Below the pieces are notes generated by a model, which was not told the origin of the DNA, made no database searches, and saw only the letters and a list, made by a program, of their open reading frames with translations. A stretch of 64,000 nt of DNA from the NCBI GenBank assembly GCA_017744715.1, contig JAGIAT010000006.1, forward strand, positions 248,001-312,000, read 5' to 3'. The DNA comes from Niabella sp. (GTDB lineage Bacteria; Bacteroidota; Bacteroidia; Chitinophagales; Chitinophagaceae). Of the stretch, positions 28,188 to 36,560 are shown in pieces. Position numbers and translations under genes: made by a program. Numbering within the stretch: position 1 is the stretch's first letter; every line of letters begins with the position of its first letter.

Positions 28188-30398
28188 ATGAAAAAAAGAA
28201 TACTGATTGCATTATTGACATTATTGACAACTTCCGGTATCCGCGCACAGGAGAAGCCCTCCGTTTTATGGTACGATAAACCCGGCACAAAATGGGAGTC
28301 TGAGCGGCTGCCGATCGGCAACGGACGCATAGGGGCCATGATGATGGGCGCTGTAGAAAATGATACCATCCAGTTCAATGTGCAAAGCCTTTGGAGCGGT
28401 GATAATAACTGGGATGGAGCTTATGAAACCGGCGATCATGGTTTTGGTGCCTACCGCAATTTTGGCGCATTAAGCATACAGCTTACACCTGGGGGTGCGG
28501 TTGCGGGCTATAAGCAAAGCCTGGACCTGGTTTCTGGAATTTATAACTGTACCTATACCCGTGCGGGTATACCTTTTCAGCGCGAAGCTTTCGCCAGTTA
28601 TCCGGACCAGGTAATGGTATTCCGGTATACCGCCGGAAAAAATGGAAAACTATCCGGTCGCATCCGGCTCTGGTCGGCCCAGGGTGCGGCTTCCGTTGCC
28701 AGCGGAAACCTCCTGCAGTTTTCCGGCACCATGCCCAATCAACTCAAATATGCGGCACAGGTAGCGGCGCTGCATGAAGACGGCAGTATTACGGCAACCG
28801 GAAACGAGCTGGTTTTTACCGGTTGCAAAACGCTTACGCTGTACCTGGATGCCCGCACCAATTATAAGCCGGATTACAACGCCGGCTGGCGGGGTGCAGA
28901 TCCCTTACCGCAGATCGGGAAGGAGCTCAACGCCGCGCTTCGCAAAGGATATACTTCATTGCGTGCAGCCCATATAAAAGATTTTACAAGACTTGCTGCT
29001 GCTGCCCGCATCGATGTAGGTACCACACCGGCTGCGTTAAGAGCGCTGCCCACAGATATACGCCGCGTAAAATATGCTGCGGGCGGGCCCGACCCGGACC
29101 TGGAGGAAACCCTTTTTCAATATGGGCGTTACCTGTTAATCAGCAGTTCGCGCCCCGGCGGATTGCCGGCAAACCTGCAGGGGCTTTGGAACAATAGTAA
29201 TAATCCGCCATGGGCCAGCGATTATCATAACAATATCAACATCCAGATGAACTACTGGCTGGCAGAGCCGGCCAACCTTTCGGAGTGTAACCAGCCCCTG
29301 ATCGACTATATCGTTGCGCAGGCCGAACCTTGCCGGCTGGCTACGCGCAAGGCTTTTGGCGCAAATACCCGGGGATGGACCGCGCGGACCAGCCAGAGTA
29401 TTTTTGGCGGCAATGGCTGGGAATGGAATATACCGGCTAGTGCCTGGTATGCGCAGCATGTATATGAGCACTGGGCTTTTACCATGGACCGGGTATATCT
29501 TAAAAATACGGCTTACCCCATCCTGAAGGAGATCTGTAATTACTGGGAAGACCGGCTGAAGCAATTGCCGGATGGGAGCCTGGTGGTGTCCGATGGATGG
29601 TCGCCGGAACATGGTCCGCGGGAAGATGGCGTTATGCATGATCAGCAGCTGGTTTGGGACCTGTTTCAGAATTACCTTGATGCGGCCAAAGCATTAAACA
29701 CCGATGCCGCCTATCAGAAAAAAGTAGCGGATATGCAACACCGGCTGGCACCCAACAGGATCGGGAAATGGGGCCAGTTGCAGGAGTGGCAAACAGACCG
29801 TGACGATCCGGATGATCAGCACCGGCATACCTCGCACCTGTTTGCGGTATATCCCGGCCGCCAGATCAATTTAAAGCAAACACCGGAACTGGCAAAGGCG
29901 GCGGTTATTTCCCTGCGCAGCCGCAGTGGGAACTATGGCAAAAATATCAACAAACCCTTTACCGTGGCATCAACGGTAGGCGATAGCCGCCGCTCCTGGT
30001 CATGGCCCTGGCGCTGTGCGTTGTGGGCGCGCCTGGGAGAAGGTGAAAAAGCAGGGATGATGATCCGTGGTTTAATAACCTATAACCTGATGCCGAACCT
30101 GTTTACCACGCATCCGCCTTTTCAGATCGATGGAAATCTTGGTATCAGCGGCGCCATACCCGAAATGCTGCTGCAAAGTCATGCAGGAGAGATCAGCCTG
30201 CTGCCAGCGGTGCCGGCAGCCTGGAAAGTTTCGGGATCTTTTAAAGGATTAAGAGCCCGCGGCGGATTTACGGTGGATTGCAGCTGGAAGAATGGATGGG
30301 TGGTGCAATACCGGGTTTATTCCAAAACACCCCAAAAAGTATGGTTAAGGGTAAACGGAACGGTAAAGGAAATAACCACGGAAGTTTTAAAAAAGTAA
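28188..30398 (+). CDS. GH95 alpha-L-fucosidase (or alpha-L-galactosidase)
   Basis: 736 residues from ATG 28188; an upstream TTG at 28182 is less likely. The signal peptide is MKKRILIALLTLLTTSGIRAQ. The N-terminal sandwich opens with WYDKPGTKWESERLPIGNGR and IQFNVQSLWSGDNN, the GH95 hallmark. Catalytic-site positions by comparison with the Bifidobacterium enzyme AfcA: N349 and N351 in HNNINIQMNYW, general acid E474 in SPEHGPRE and D648 in FQIDGNLG. All are present. GH95 enzymes invert and mainly cut alpha-1,2-fucose from galactose termini, and some members prefer L-galactose. The GH29 gene starts 6 bp after this stop, so they form one transcript. Confidence 0.9.
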   Translation: MKKRILIALLTLLTTSGIRAQEKPSVLWYDKPGTKWESERLPIGNGRIGAMMMGAVENDTIQFNVQSLWSGDNNWDGAYETGDHGFGAYRNFGALSIQLTPGGAVAGYKQSLDLVSGIYNCTYTRAGIPFQREAFASYPDQVMVFRYTAGKNGKLSGRIRLWSAQGAASVASGNLLQFSGTMPNQLKYAAQVAALHEDGSITATGNELVFTGCKTLTLYLDARTNYKPDYNAGWRGADPLPQIGKELNAALRKGYTSLRAAHIKDFTRLAAAARIDVGTTPAALRALPTDIRRVKYAAGGPDPDLEETLFQYGRYLLISSSRPGGLPANLQGLWNNSNNPPWASDYHNNINIQMNYWLAEPANLSECNQPLIDYIVAQAEPCRLATRKAFGANTRGWTARTSQSIFGGNGWEWNIPASAWYAQHVYEHWAFTMDRVYLKNTAYPILKEICNYWEDRLKQLPDGSLVVSDGWSPEHGPREDGVMHDQQLVWDLFQNYLDAAKALNTDAAYQKKVADMQHRLAPNRIGKWGQLQEWQTDRDDPDDQHRHTSHLFAVYPGRQINLKQTPELAKAAVISLRSRSGNYGKNINKPFTVASTVGDSRRSWSWPWRCALWARLGEGEKAGMMIRGLITYNLMPNLFTTHPPFQIDGNLGISGAIPEMLLQSHAGEISLLPAVPAAWKVSGSFKGLRARGGFTVDCSWKNGWVVQYRVYSKTPQKVWLRVNGTVKEITTEVLKK

Positions 30399-30404
30399 TA
30401 AAGA

Positions 30405-32012
30405 ATGGTTGAAAAGAAAGGGATCGTTGGAATGCTGGTAGTAGCGGGAGCCATACTATTACTGCTTTCCGGAAAGATTCAGGCCCAGGAAGGACAAAGC
30501 TGGGAGCAACTGGGTAAACAGTACCGGTTTCCCAAATGGTTCACAGAAGCAAAATTGGGTATCTGGGTGCACTGGGGGGCGCAAACACTTCCAGACAGCG
30601 GCGGTGGATGGTACGCCCGGCATATGTATATGCAGGACGTGGGCAGCCAGCAATTTGGAGCCAATGCTTATCCGTATCATCTGCGTCATTTCGGGCATCC
30701 ATCCCTTTTCGGGTTCAAAGATGTGATTCATCAATGGAAAGCAGCGCACCTGGATACCGATGCCCTGCTGCGCTATTTCAAAAGCATCGGTGCCAAATAT
30801 TTTGTAGCGCTGGCCAGTCATCACGATCATTTTGACAATTTCAATTCATCGCATCATGCATGGAACACCGTTAATGTAGGTCCGAAAAAGGACATTATCG
30901 GGTTGTTCCGGAAATCTGCTGCAAAATATAAGATGCCCTTTGGCGTCAGCTCGCACGACGACCGTTTTATGAGCTGGTGGCTGCCGGCTTTTGGCAGTGA
31001 TATATCCGGTCCTAAAAAGGGCGTGAAATACGATGGGTATTTGACAAAGGCCGATGGTGCTGGTAAATGGTGGGAAGGACTGGACCCCGCCGATTTGTAC
31101 GGCCTTCCTCCGGAGAAAAGAACAAAGGAGTGGGAGGAACAGGTAAAGAAAAACTGGCTGGACCGGCATACGGAACTGGTAACCAAATATGACCCGGATA
31201 TGCTTTGGTTTGATGGTTATGGATTCCCCTACGGAAAATACGGGAAAGAGGTCAGCAGGATCTTTTTGAACAACCATCTCCGGAAACATAACAACCTGTC
31301 TGTTGTAGTGGCCGGAAAAATCAATAATGAGCCGATGGTGCTGAAGGATATTGAACGGGGAGGTGCATCAAAAATATTACCGGATCCCTGGCAGGGAACC
31401 ATGACGTTTACACACTGGTTCTACAAAAAGGACATTCCTTCCCGGCACAATGCAAAAACGGTTATTGAATCCTTTACCGATATGATCAGCAAGAACGGTA
31501 ACCTGTTGCTGAATGTGGAGTTACTGGCGGATGGCACCATTCCCCCCGGTCATAAAATAATACTGGATACCATCGGGTGGTGGATGAACCGGAATAAAGA
31601 AGCCATTTATGCCTCCGTTCCCTGGCGTGTATTTGGCGACAATTTTAAAGGAATCGTACGCACAAAGGATATCAGTGTAACGGATGAAGAGGCCTATAAA
31701 AAACAGGGGGCCGCTGAAGACTTTAACGAACGGACCATCGCCAGCCCGGCCTATTCGCCCAATGAAGTGCGGTTTACCCGAAATGGAAACCGGCTTTATG
31801 TGTTTGTGCTGAACCCGGCTTCCGGGGAATTAGTGATCCCGTCGCTGGGGCTGCAATCGGAGCAGCGTCCGGGTAAAATAAGAAGGGTCCTGCTGCTGGG
31901 TAATGATAAGGTGCTTTCATTCCGGCAGGATGCAGGGGCGCTGTATGTGACCATTCCTGCATCGGTGGTCAACGGGTATACCGCCGTAATTAGAATAGAA
32001 GGGGCGTTGTAG
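30405..32012 (+). CDS. GH29 alpha-L-fucosidase
   Basis: 535 residues with a hydrophobic export signal (residues ~8-28, ending KIQAQ). GIWVHWGAQTLPD and ALASHHDHFDNF are GH29 substrate-pocket motifs, and D270 in DPDMLWFDGYG is the expected nucleophile. The later segment LPDPWQGTMTFTHWFY and NGNLLLNVELLADGTIP are also typical. It differs from the second GH29 at 53417, which has the ETCETMNGSWGY form, so the two probably belong to different subgroups with different fucose linkages. It is 6 bp downstream of GH95. The pair can remove alpha-1,2 and other alpha-fucose links from the same glycan. Confidence 0.9.
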   Translation: MVEKKGIVGMLVVAGAILLLLSGKIQAQEGQSWEQLGKQYRFPKWFTEAKLGIWVHWGAQTLPDSGGGWYARHMYMQDVGSQQFGANAYPYHLRHFGHPSLFGFKDVIHQWKAAHLDTDALLRYFKSIGAKYFVALASHHDHFDNFNSSHHAWNTVNVGPKKDIIGLFRKSAAKYKMPFGVSSHDDRFMSWWLPAFGSDISGPKKGVKYDGYLTKADGAGKWWEGLDPADLYGLPPEKRTKEWEEQVKKNWLDRHTELVTKYDPDMLWFDGYGFPYGKYGKEVSRIFLNNHLRKHNNLSVVVAGKINNEPMVLKDIERGGASKILPDPWQGTMTFTHWFYKKDIPSRHNAKTVIESFTDMISKNGNLLLNVELLADGTIPPGHKIILDTIGWWMNRNKEAIYASVPWRVFGDNFKGIVRTKDISVTDEEAYKKQGAAEDFNERTIASPAYSPNEVRFTRNGNRLYVFVLNPASGELVIPSLGLQSEQRPGKIRRVLLLGNDKVLSFRQDAGALYVTIPASVVNGYTAVIRIEGAL

Positions 32013-32095
32013 CAGGTGTAAAAGAGAATAAACCGCTTATTCCTACGCCGCACCGGAAAAAAGTAAACAACTTCTTTATAAAAAACAGATTGAAA

Positions 32096-34414
32096 ATGCG
32101 ATATAGATATTTAGCGGCCTGTTTATGGTTAATGATAAGTGCGCTCAATGCCCAACCACGGGTACACATCATTCCGCAGCCGGCAGATCTTCAGCAACGG
32201 GAAGGGGTTTTCCTGCTGGATCAAAATGTGCAGGTACAGGCATCGGTGGCCGGTAAGGATATAACCGATGTGATTCGCTATTTTACAGCAGCCGTAAAGC
32301 AGGTAAGTGGTTATGCACTTCCGGTTAAAACAACCGCCACCGGAAAACGGATCCGCTTTAGTATCGTAACAACAGAAGGCATCGGGGCAGAAGGATACCG
32401 CTTGTCTGTTACACCACACCAGGTCGATATCCGGGCCGGTAAACCGGCAGGACTTTTTTATGCCGTACAATCCCTGCTGCAAACCCTGCCGGCCATCCGC
32501 ACCAACCAGGTATTGCAGATACCCTGTATGGATATTACCGATGAACCCCGTTTTAAATGGCGGGGTATGATGCTGGATGTAAGCCGTCATTTTTTTTCGC
32601 CGGAACTGGTAAAGGAGTTTATTGATCTGCTGGCAACGTATAAAATGAATACCTTTCACTGGCACCTGGCAGACGGCGCCGGCTGGCGTATAGAGATCAA
32701 AAAGTATCCGAAACTTACCGGGCTGGCTGCCTGGCGTGTGGATGACTGGGGCCAGCCCTGGGACTGGTCGCAGATCCGTTTTAATGCCGACCGTAGTAAG
32801 GCTACTTACGGGGGCTTTTACACACAGGAACAGGTAAAGGAAATTGTGGCTTATGCCGCAGCAAGGCAGGTGACCATCGTTCCCGAAATTGAAATGCCGG
32901 GCCATTCTGAAGCGGCTATGGCAGCCTATCCGGAGTATTCCTGTTTACCGCACAAACATTCTTTTAATGAAACCGGTGATTTTTACGGGAAGGATGTACA
33001 TCCGAATTATTGTGCGGGTAATGACAGTGCGTTTATATTCCTGCAAAATATCCTGGCAGAAGTAATGGCTTTATTTCCGTCGCAGTACATTCATGTAGGA
33101 GGCGACGAGGTTGATAAAACCAGCTGGAAGCAATGTGCATTATGTCAGCGCCGGATGAAGAAGGAAGGCCTGAAAAATGAAGAGGAGTTGCAGAGTTACT
33201 TCATACACCGGATCGAAAAGTTCCTGATCGCCCATAAGCGGAAGCTGATCGGCTGGGATGAGATCCTGGAAGGAGGGCTTGCACCACAGGCAACGGTGAT
33301 GAGCTGGCGTGGAGAATCGGGAGGTATTAAGGCCGCTCAAATGGATCATGATGTGGTAATGAGTCCAACCGGCCCGCTTTACTTTGATTACTACCAGGGC
33401 GATCCCGAAACGGAACCACCGGCATTTGGTGGTTTTAATACCTTAAAACGGGTGTATCATTACGAGCCCATTCCCGCGGAGCTGAATAAAGACCAGGCAA
33501 AACATGTACTGGGTGCACAGGCAAACCTGTGGACGGAGCAGATCTCAAGCCATGAACATGTGGAATATATGATCCTGCCCCGCATGCCGGCACTGGCGGA
33601 GGTGTTATGGAGCAAAAAAGAAGCGCGCAACTGGAAAGATTTTAATCAGCGGCTGCAACCCCATCTTGCAGGTTTTGAGCAAAAAGGATTGCATTATTCC
33701 AAAGGCAATTTTAAAGTAGATATAAAACCGCGGGTGGTTGACGGTAAGTTATTGGTAAGCCTCGAAACGGAGAATGAAGACGGCACGATCTTTTATACAA
33801 CCGATGGTGCCGACCCGGGCACGGGCAGCCTGCGCTATGAAAAGCCTTTTGAAATAACCGGTGCCCTAACGGTAAAAGCGGCCCTGGCGATCCATAACAG
33901 CATGGTAAGAGGACGGCCTGCACAACAGAGCTTTACACTCAATAAAGCAACCGGGCGGCCTTTGCAATATGCAACGCCTTACAGTAAATATTATCCGGCC
34001 AACGGACCGTCTACGCTGGTAGATGGTATCCGGGGTACAACAGACGCCGGGAAACAATGGCATGCGTTTAACGGAGCGGACCTGGTGGCCACCATTGACC
34101 TGGGGCAGCGTACAACAGCAGGTTCCGTAACCCTGGGCTGCTTACAGAGCTACGGCCAGTGGATCTTTTTCCCGCAATGGGTAAAATTTGAGGTGTCCGA
34201 GGATGGAAAACAGTTCACCGAAATGGCAACCATCCAAAACACCGTACCCGTAGCGGATAAAGCCCCGCAAACAAAGGATTTTGCAGCCCGCTTTGATCCG
34301 CGCAGTTTTCGCTACGTACGGGTTACGGCCAAAAACCTTGGGCAATGTCCCAAGGGCCATCCCGGTGAGGGACAGGCAGCCTGGCTTTTCTGTGATGAGA
34401 TCATGGTGGAGTAG
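32096..34414 (+). CDS. GH20 beta-N-acetylhexosaminidase with C-terminal discoidin-like domain
   Basis: 772 residues from ATG 32096 (an upstream TTG at 32090 is in frame but weaker). Signal peptide MRYRYLAACLWLMISALNAQ. The order is GH20b-type N-terminal domain (21-140), catalytic barrel (~150-500) with NTFHWHLADGAGWRIE and the catalytic pair D337-E338 in YIHVGGDEVDKTSW, a chitobiase/Fn3-like segment around TTDGADP, and a discoidin (F5/8 type C, CBM32-like) domain over the last ~140 residues. In GH20 enzymes the Asp steadies the substrate N-acetyl group, which acts as nucleophile, and the Glu is the acid. It removes terminal GlcNAc or GalNAc. The fused domain suggests attachment to galactose- or HexNAc-rich glycans. 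Confidence 0.93.
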   Translation: MRYRYLAACLWLMISALNAQPRVHIIPQPADLQQREGVFLLDQNVQVQASVAGKDITDVIRYFTAAVKQVSGYALPVKTTATGKRIRFSIVTTEGIGAEGYRLSVTPHQVDIRAGKPAGLFYAVQSLLQTLPAIRTNQVLQIPCMDITDEPRFKWRGMMLDVSRHFFSPELVKEFIDLLATYKMNTFHWHLADGAGWRIEIKKYPKLTGLAAWRVDDWGQPWDWSQIRFNADRSKATYGGFYTQEQVKEIVAYAAARQVTIVPEIEMPGHSEAAMAAYPEYSCLPHKHSFNETGDFYGKDVHPNYCAGNDSAFIFLQNILAEVMALFPSQYIHVGGDEVDKTSWKQCALCQRRMKKEGLKNEEELQSYFIHRIEKFLIAHKRKLIGWDEILEGGLAPQATVMSWRGESGGIKAAQMDHDVVMSPTGPLYFDYYQGDPETEPPAFGGFNTLKRVYHYEPIPAELNKDQAKHVLGAQANLWTEQISSHEHVEYMILPRMPALAEVLWSKKEARNWKDFNQRLQPHLAGFEQKGLHYSKGNFKVDIKPRVVDGKLLVSLETENEDGTIFYTTDGADPGTGSLRYEKPFEITGALTVKAALAIHNSMVRGRPAQQSFTLNKATGRPLQYATPYSKYYPANGPSTLVDGIRGTTDAGKQWHAFNGADLVATIDLGQRTTAGSVTLGCLQSYGQWIFFPQWVKFEVSEDGKQFTEMATIQNTVPVADKAPQTKDFAARFDPRSFRYVRVTAKNLGQCPKGHPGEGQAAWLFCDEIMVE

Positions 34415-34674
34415 CAACAGGCAACCGTGAATGGGAATAGGTAGTGGTAGGTCAATGTCGTTTCCTCAAAGCCGCAGATCACGCCCGTTGTGTGACAAGT
34501 TGCGCAGATTTGGTGCCAGTTTTTTAACAGTGAAAATATTCCGGAAACGCGCCACAGGCGCAGTCAGCGTATCTGCGGCAATTATAAAAATCATTTAAGA
34601 AAGCGGCATTAAGTGGTGAGGAGGGAACAGGGAACTGTTTGCCGCCCTGAAGTCCGCTCCGTTGTAAATGTCAA
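34415..34674. other. 260-bp intergenic region with inverted GCCGCAGAT words
   Basis: No gene seen. GCCGCAGAT at 34471-34479 and ATCTGCGGC at 34571-34579 are inverted copies 91 bases apart. GCGCAGATT near 34511 is a further relative. I read this as degraded intergenic repeat sequence of the kind also seen at 3343-3351. It separates the GH20 and GH43 genes and must hold any promoter for the latter. Confidence 0.35.
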
Positions 34675-36393
34675 ATGAATATGAACAGATTCACAATTAT
34701 ATTTATATTAATATGGAATTGTCTCTTTGGTATATCTGCATGGAGCCAGCAAACCAACACCTGGTGCAACCCGCTTAACCTCAACTATCGCTTTAGCTAC
34801 GATGGACTGGGATACCGGGAAGCTGCCGACCCTGTGATCCATTTATACAGGAACACCTATTTTCTTTATGCCTCCAAGTCGGGTGGCTACTGGCAGAGCA
34901 GCGATCTGCTAAACTGGATATTCCGGCCCTCCAAAACCTTACCCACCGAGGATTATGCGCCCACGGTTGTAACCATCCATGATACCGTTTTTTTTATGGC
35001 CTCACAAGGGACAAGGAACATCTATTTTAATACCAACCCGCTTCAGGATAACTGGCAGGTATACCGGAAACAATTTCCGCTGGGTGTTACGGACCCTGCA
35101 TTGTTTAAAGACGATGATGGCCGGGTGTATTTTTATTATGGCTGCTCCAATGTAAACCCCATCATGGGAGTGGAGTTAGATCCCGGAAAGCGGCTGGATA
35201 CCATAGGAACACCGCGGGAATTGATCAGTCATCATTTTAATGAATATGGATGGGAAGAGCCCGGTGAGCAGCATAATGACCATAAAAGAGGATGGAATGA
35301 GGGCGCCTGGATGAACAAATACAATGGTAAATACTACCTGCAGTATGCAGCCCCCGGCACCGAGTTTAAAGTATATGGTGATGGCGTATATGTATCTGAT
35401 AAGCCCCTGGGGCCGTTTACCTATATGCCCAACAGCCCCTTCTCTTATAAACCCGGAGGTTTTATCAATGGGGCCGGTCATGGCAATACGTTCCGGGATA
35501 AGTATGGTAATTACTGGCATGTGGCCACCATGACCATTTCCGTAAGGCATATGTTTGAAAGAAGGATCGGCCTGTTCCCTGCATTTTTTGACAAGGACGG
35601 ACAGTTGCATTGCAATACGGCATTTGGCGATTATCCTGCGCGGATGCCGCACCGGAAGATGGACTTTGAAAAAGAAAGCCTGTTTGCCGGATGGATGCTG
35701 CTTTCTTATAACAAGCCGGTGAAAGCATCCTCCTCTTTGGCCGGGCATGCTGCGGAGCTGGCAGTGAACGAAGAGGTGCGCAACTGGTGGAGCGCGGAAA
35801 CCGGTGATGCAGGAGAATGGCTCCAGGTAGATCTGCAGCGGCAAGGCACCGTGCATGCTTTGCAGGTGAGCTTTGCCGATCAGGATGCCGGTCTGAAAGC
35901 CCCGGTTACATTTACCCCTTATCAGTTTGTGATTGAATCTTCGGCCGATGGTAAACACTGGAAGCTCTTGGTAGATAAGTCTGCAAATACGGCAGACATC
36001 ACCCATGATTATATCGTTTTGCCCAAAGCGGTTAAAACCCGGTTCCTGCGGATCACAAACCGCCGGGTGCCGGCGGGCAAATTTTCCCTGTCGGGGTTCC
36101 GGGTATTTGGAAAAGGAAATGGCGCGCGACCCCCGGCGGTTAGCGCCGTTGCCGTAAACCGCAATGCAGCAGATAGCAGGCGGGCGCAGCTGAACTGGAA
36201 AGCTGCCGCCGGGGCCACCGGTTACCAGGTGTACTTTGGAACCGATCCGCATAAATTGTTTCATTCGGTAATGGTATACGGAACGGACCGCCTGGAGCTT
36301 CCGGGGTTAAATAAGGGTGTTTCCTATTATTTCCGGGTAGATGCCTTCAATGAGAATGGCATTACACCCGGCAGGAAAACCACTGCTCATTAA
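34675..36393 (+). CDS. GH43 glycosidase with discoidin-like and FN3 domains
   Basis: 572 residues with signal peptide (MNMNRFTIIFILIWNCLFGISAWSQ). The propeller (~30-340) has base D52 in REAADPVIHLY, modulator D140 in VTDPALFKDDDG and acid E209 in GWNEGAWMNKYNG, so it should be active. Residues ~345-475 are a discoidin/F5-8C domain (AVNEEVRNWWSAETGDAGEWLQV), and ~480-570 an FN3 domain (ATGYQVYFG, GVSYYFRVDAFNENG). This architecture and the sequence differ from the GH43 at 5567, suggesting another subfamily, possibly acting on arabinofuranose or galactofuranose/galactose units. The accessory domains may anchor it to the glycan. The activity is not certain. Confidence 0.85.
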   Translation: MNMNRFTIIFILIWNCLFGISAWSQQTNTWCNPLNLNYRFSYDGLGYREAADPVIHLYRNTYFLYASKSGGYWQSSDLLNWIFRPSKTLPTEDYAPTVVTIHDTVFFMASQGTRNIYFNTNPLQDNWQVYRKQFPLGVTDPALFKDDDGRVYFYYGCSNVNPIMGVELDPGKRLDTIGTPRELISHHFNEYGWEEPGEQHNDHKRGWNEGAWMNKYNGKYYLQYAAPGTEFKVYGDGVYVSDKPLGPFTYMPNSPFSYKPGGFINGAGHGNTFRDKYGNYWHVATMTISVRHMFERRIGLFPAFFDKDGQLHCNTAFGDYPARMPHRKMDFEKESLFAGWMLLSYNKPVKASSSLAGHAAELAVNEEVRNWWSAETGDAGEWLQVDLQRQGTVHALQVSFADQDAGLKAPVTFTPYQFVIESSADGKHWKLLVDKSANTADITHDYIVLPKAVKTRFLRITNRRVPAGKFSLSGFRVFGKGNGARPPAVSAVAVNRNAADSRRAQLNWKAAAGATGYQVYFGTDPHKLFHSVMVYGTDRLELPGLNKGVSYYFRVDAFNENGITPGRKTTAH

Positions 36394-36427
36394 AAAAACA
36401 GGTCCGGAACAATCGTTTGCATAACAG

Positions 36428-36464
36428 GCATGCTTACGGCGTGCGGGACGGGATCTTTTTTTTT
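36428..36464 (+). terminator. Weak terminator-like hairpin with T run
   Basis: GCATGC (36428-36433) and GCGTGC (36439-36444) can pair with one G-T wobble around TTACG. Nine T residues follow at 36456-36464, but 11 bases lie between stem and T run. It lies after the GH43 stop at 36393. The gap makes it a weak call. Confidence 0.25.
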
Positions 36465-36560
36465 GATCTGCATGAACTATTTTAGATGCCAGGGTAAGCC
36501 CGGTTATTATGGAACGTTGAATAGAAAATTTTTGAACAAGCTCAATTAAATCAGCATAGA

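Noticed and set aside
35176-36264. 362-codon minus-strand frame
   Set aside because: Lies wholly antisense to the GH43/discoidin gene, which has all catalytic residues; the long frame is a codon-use by-product.
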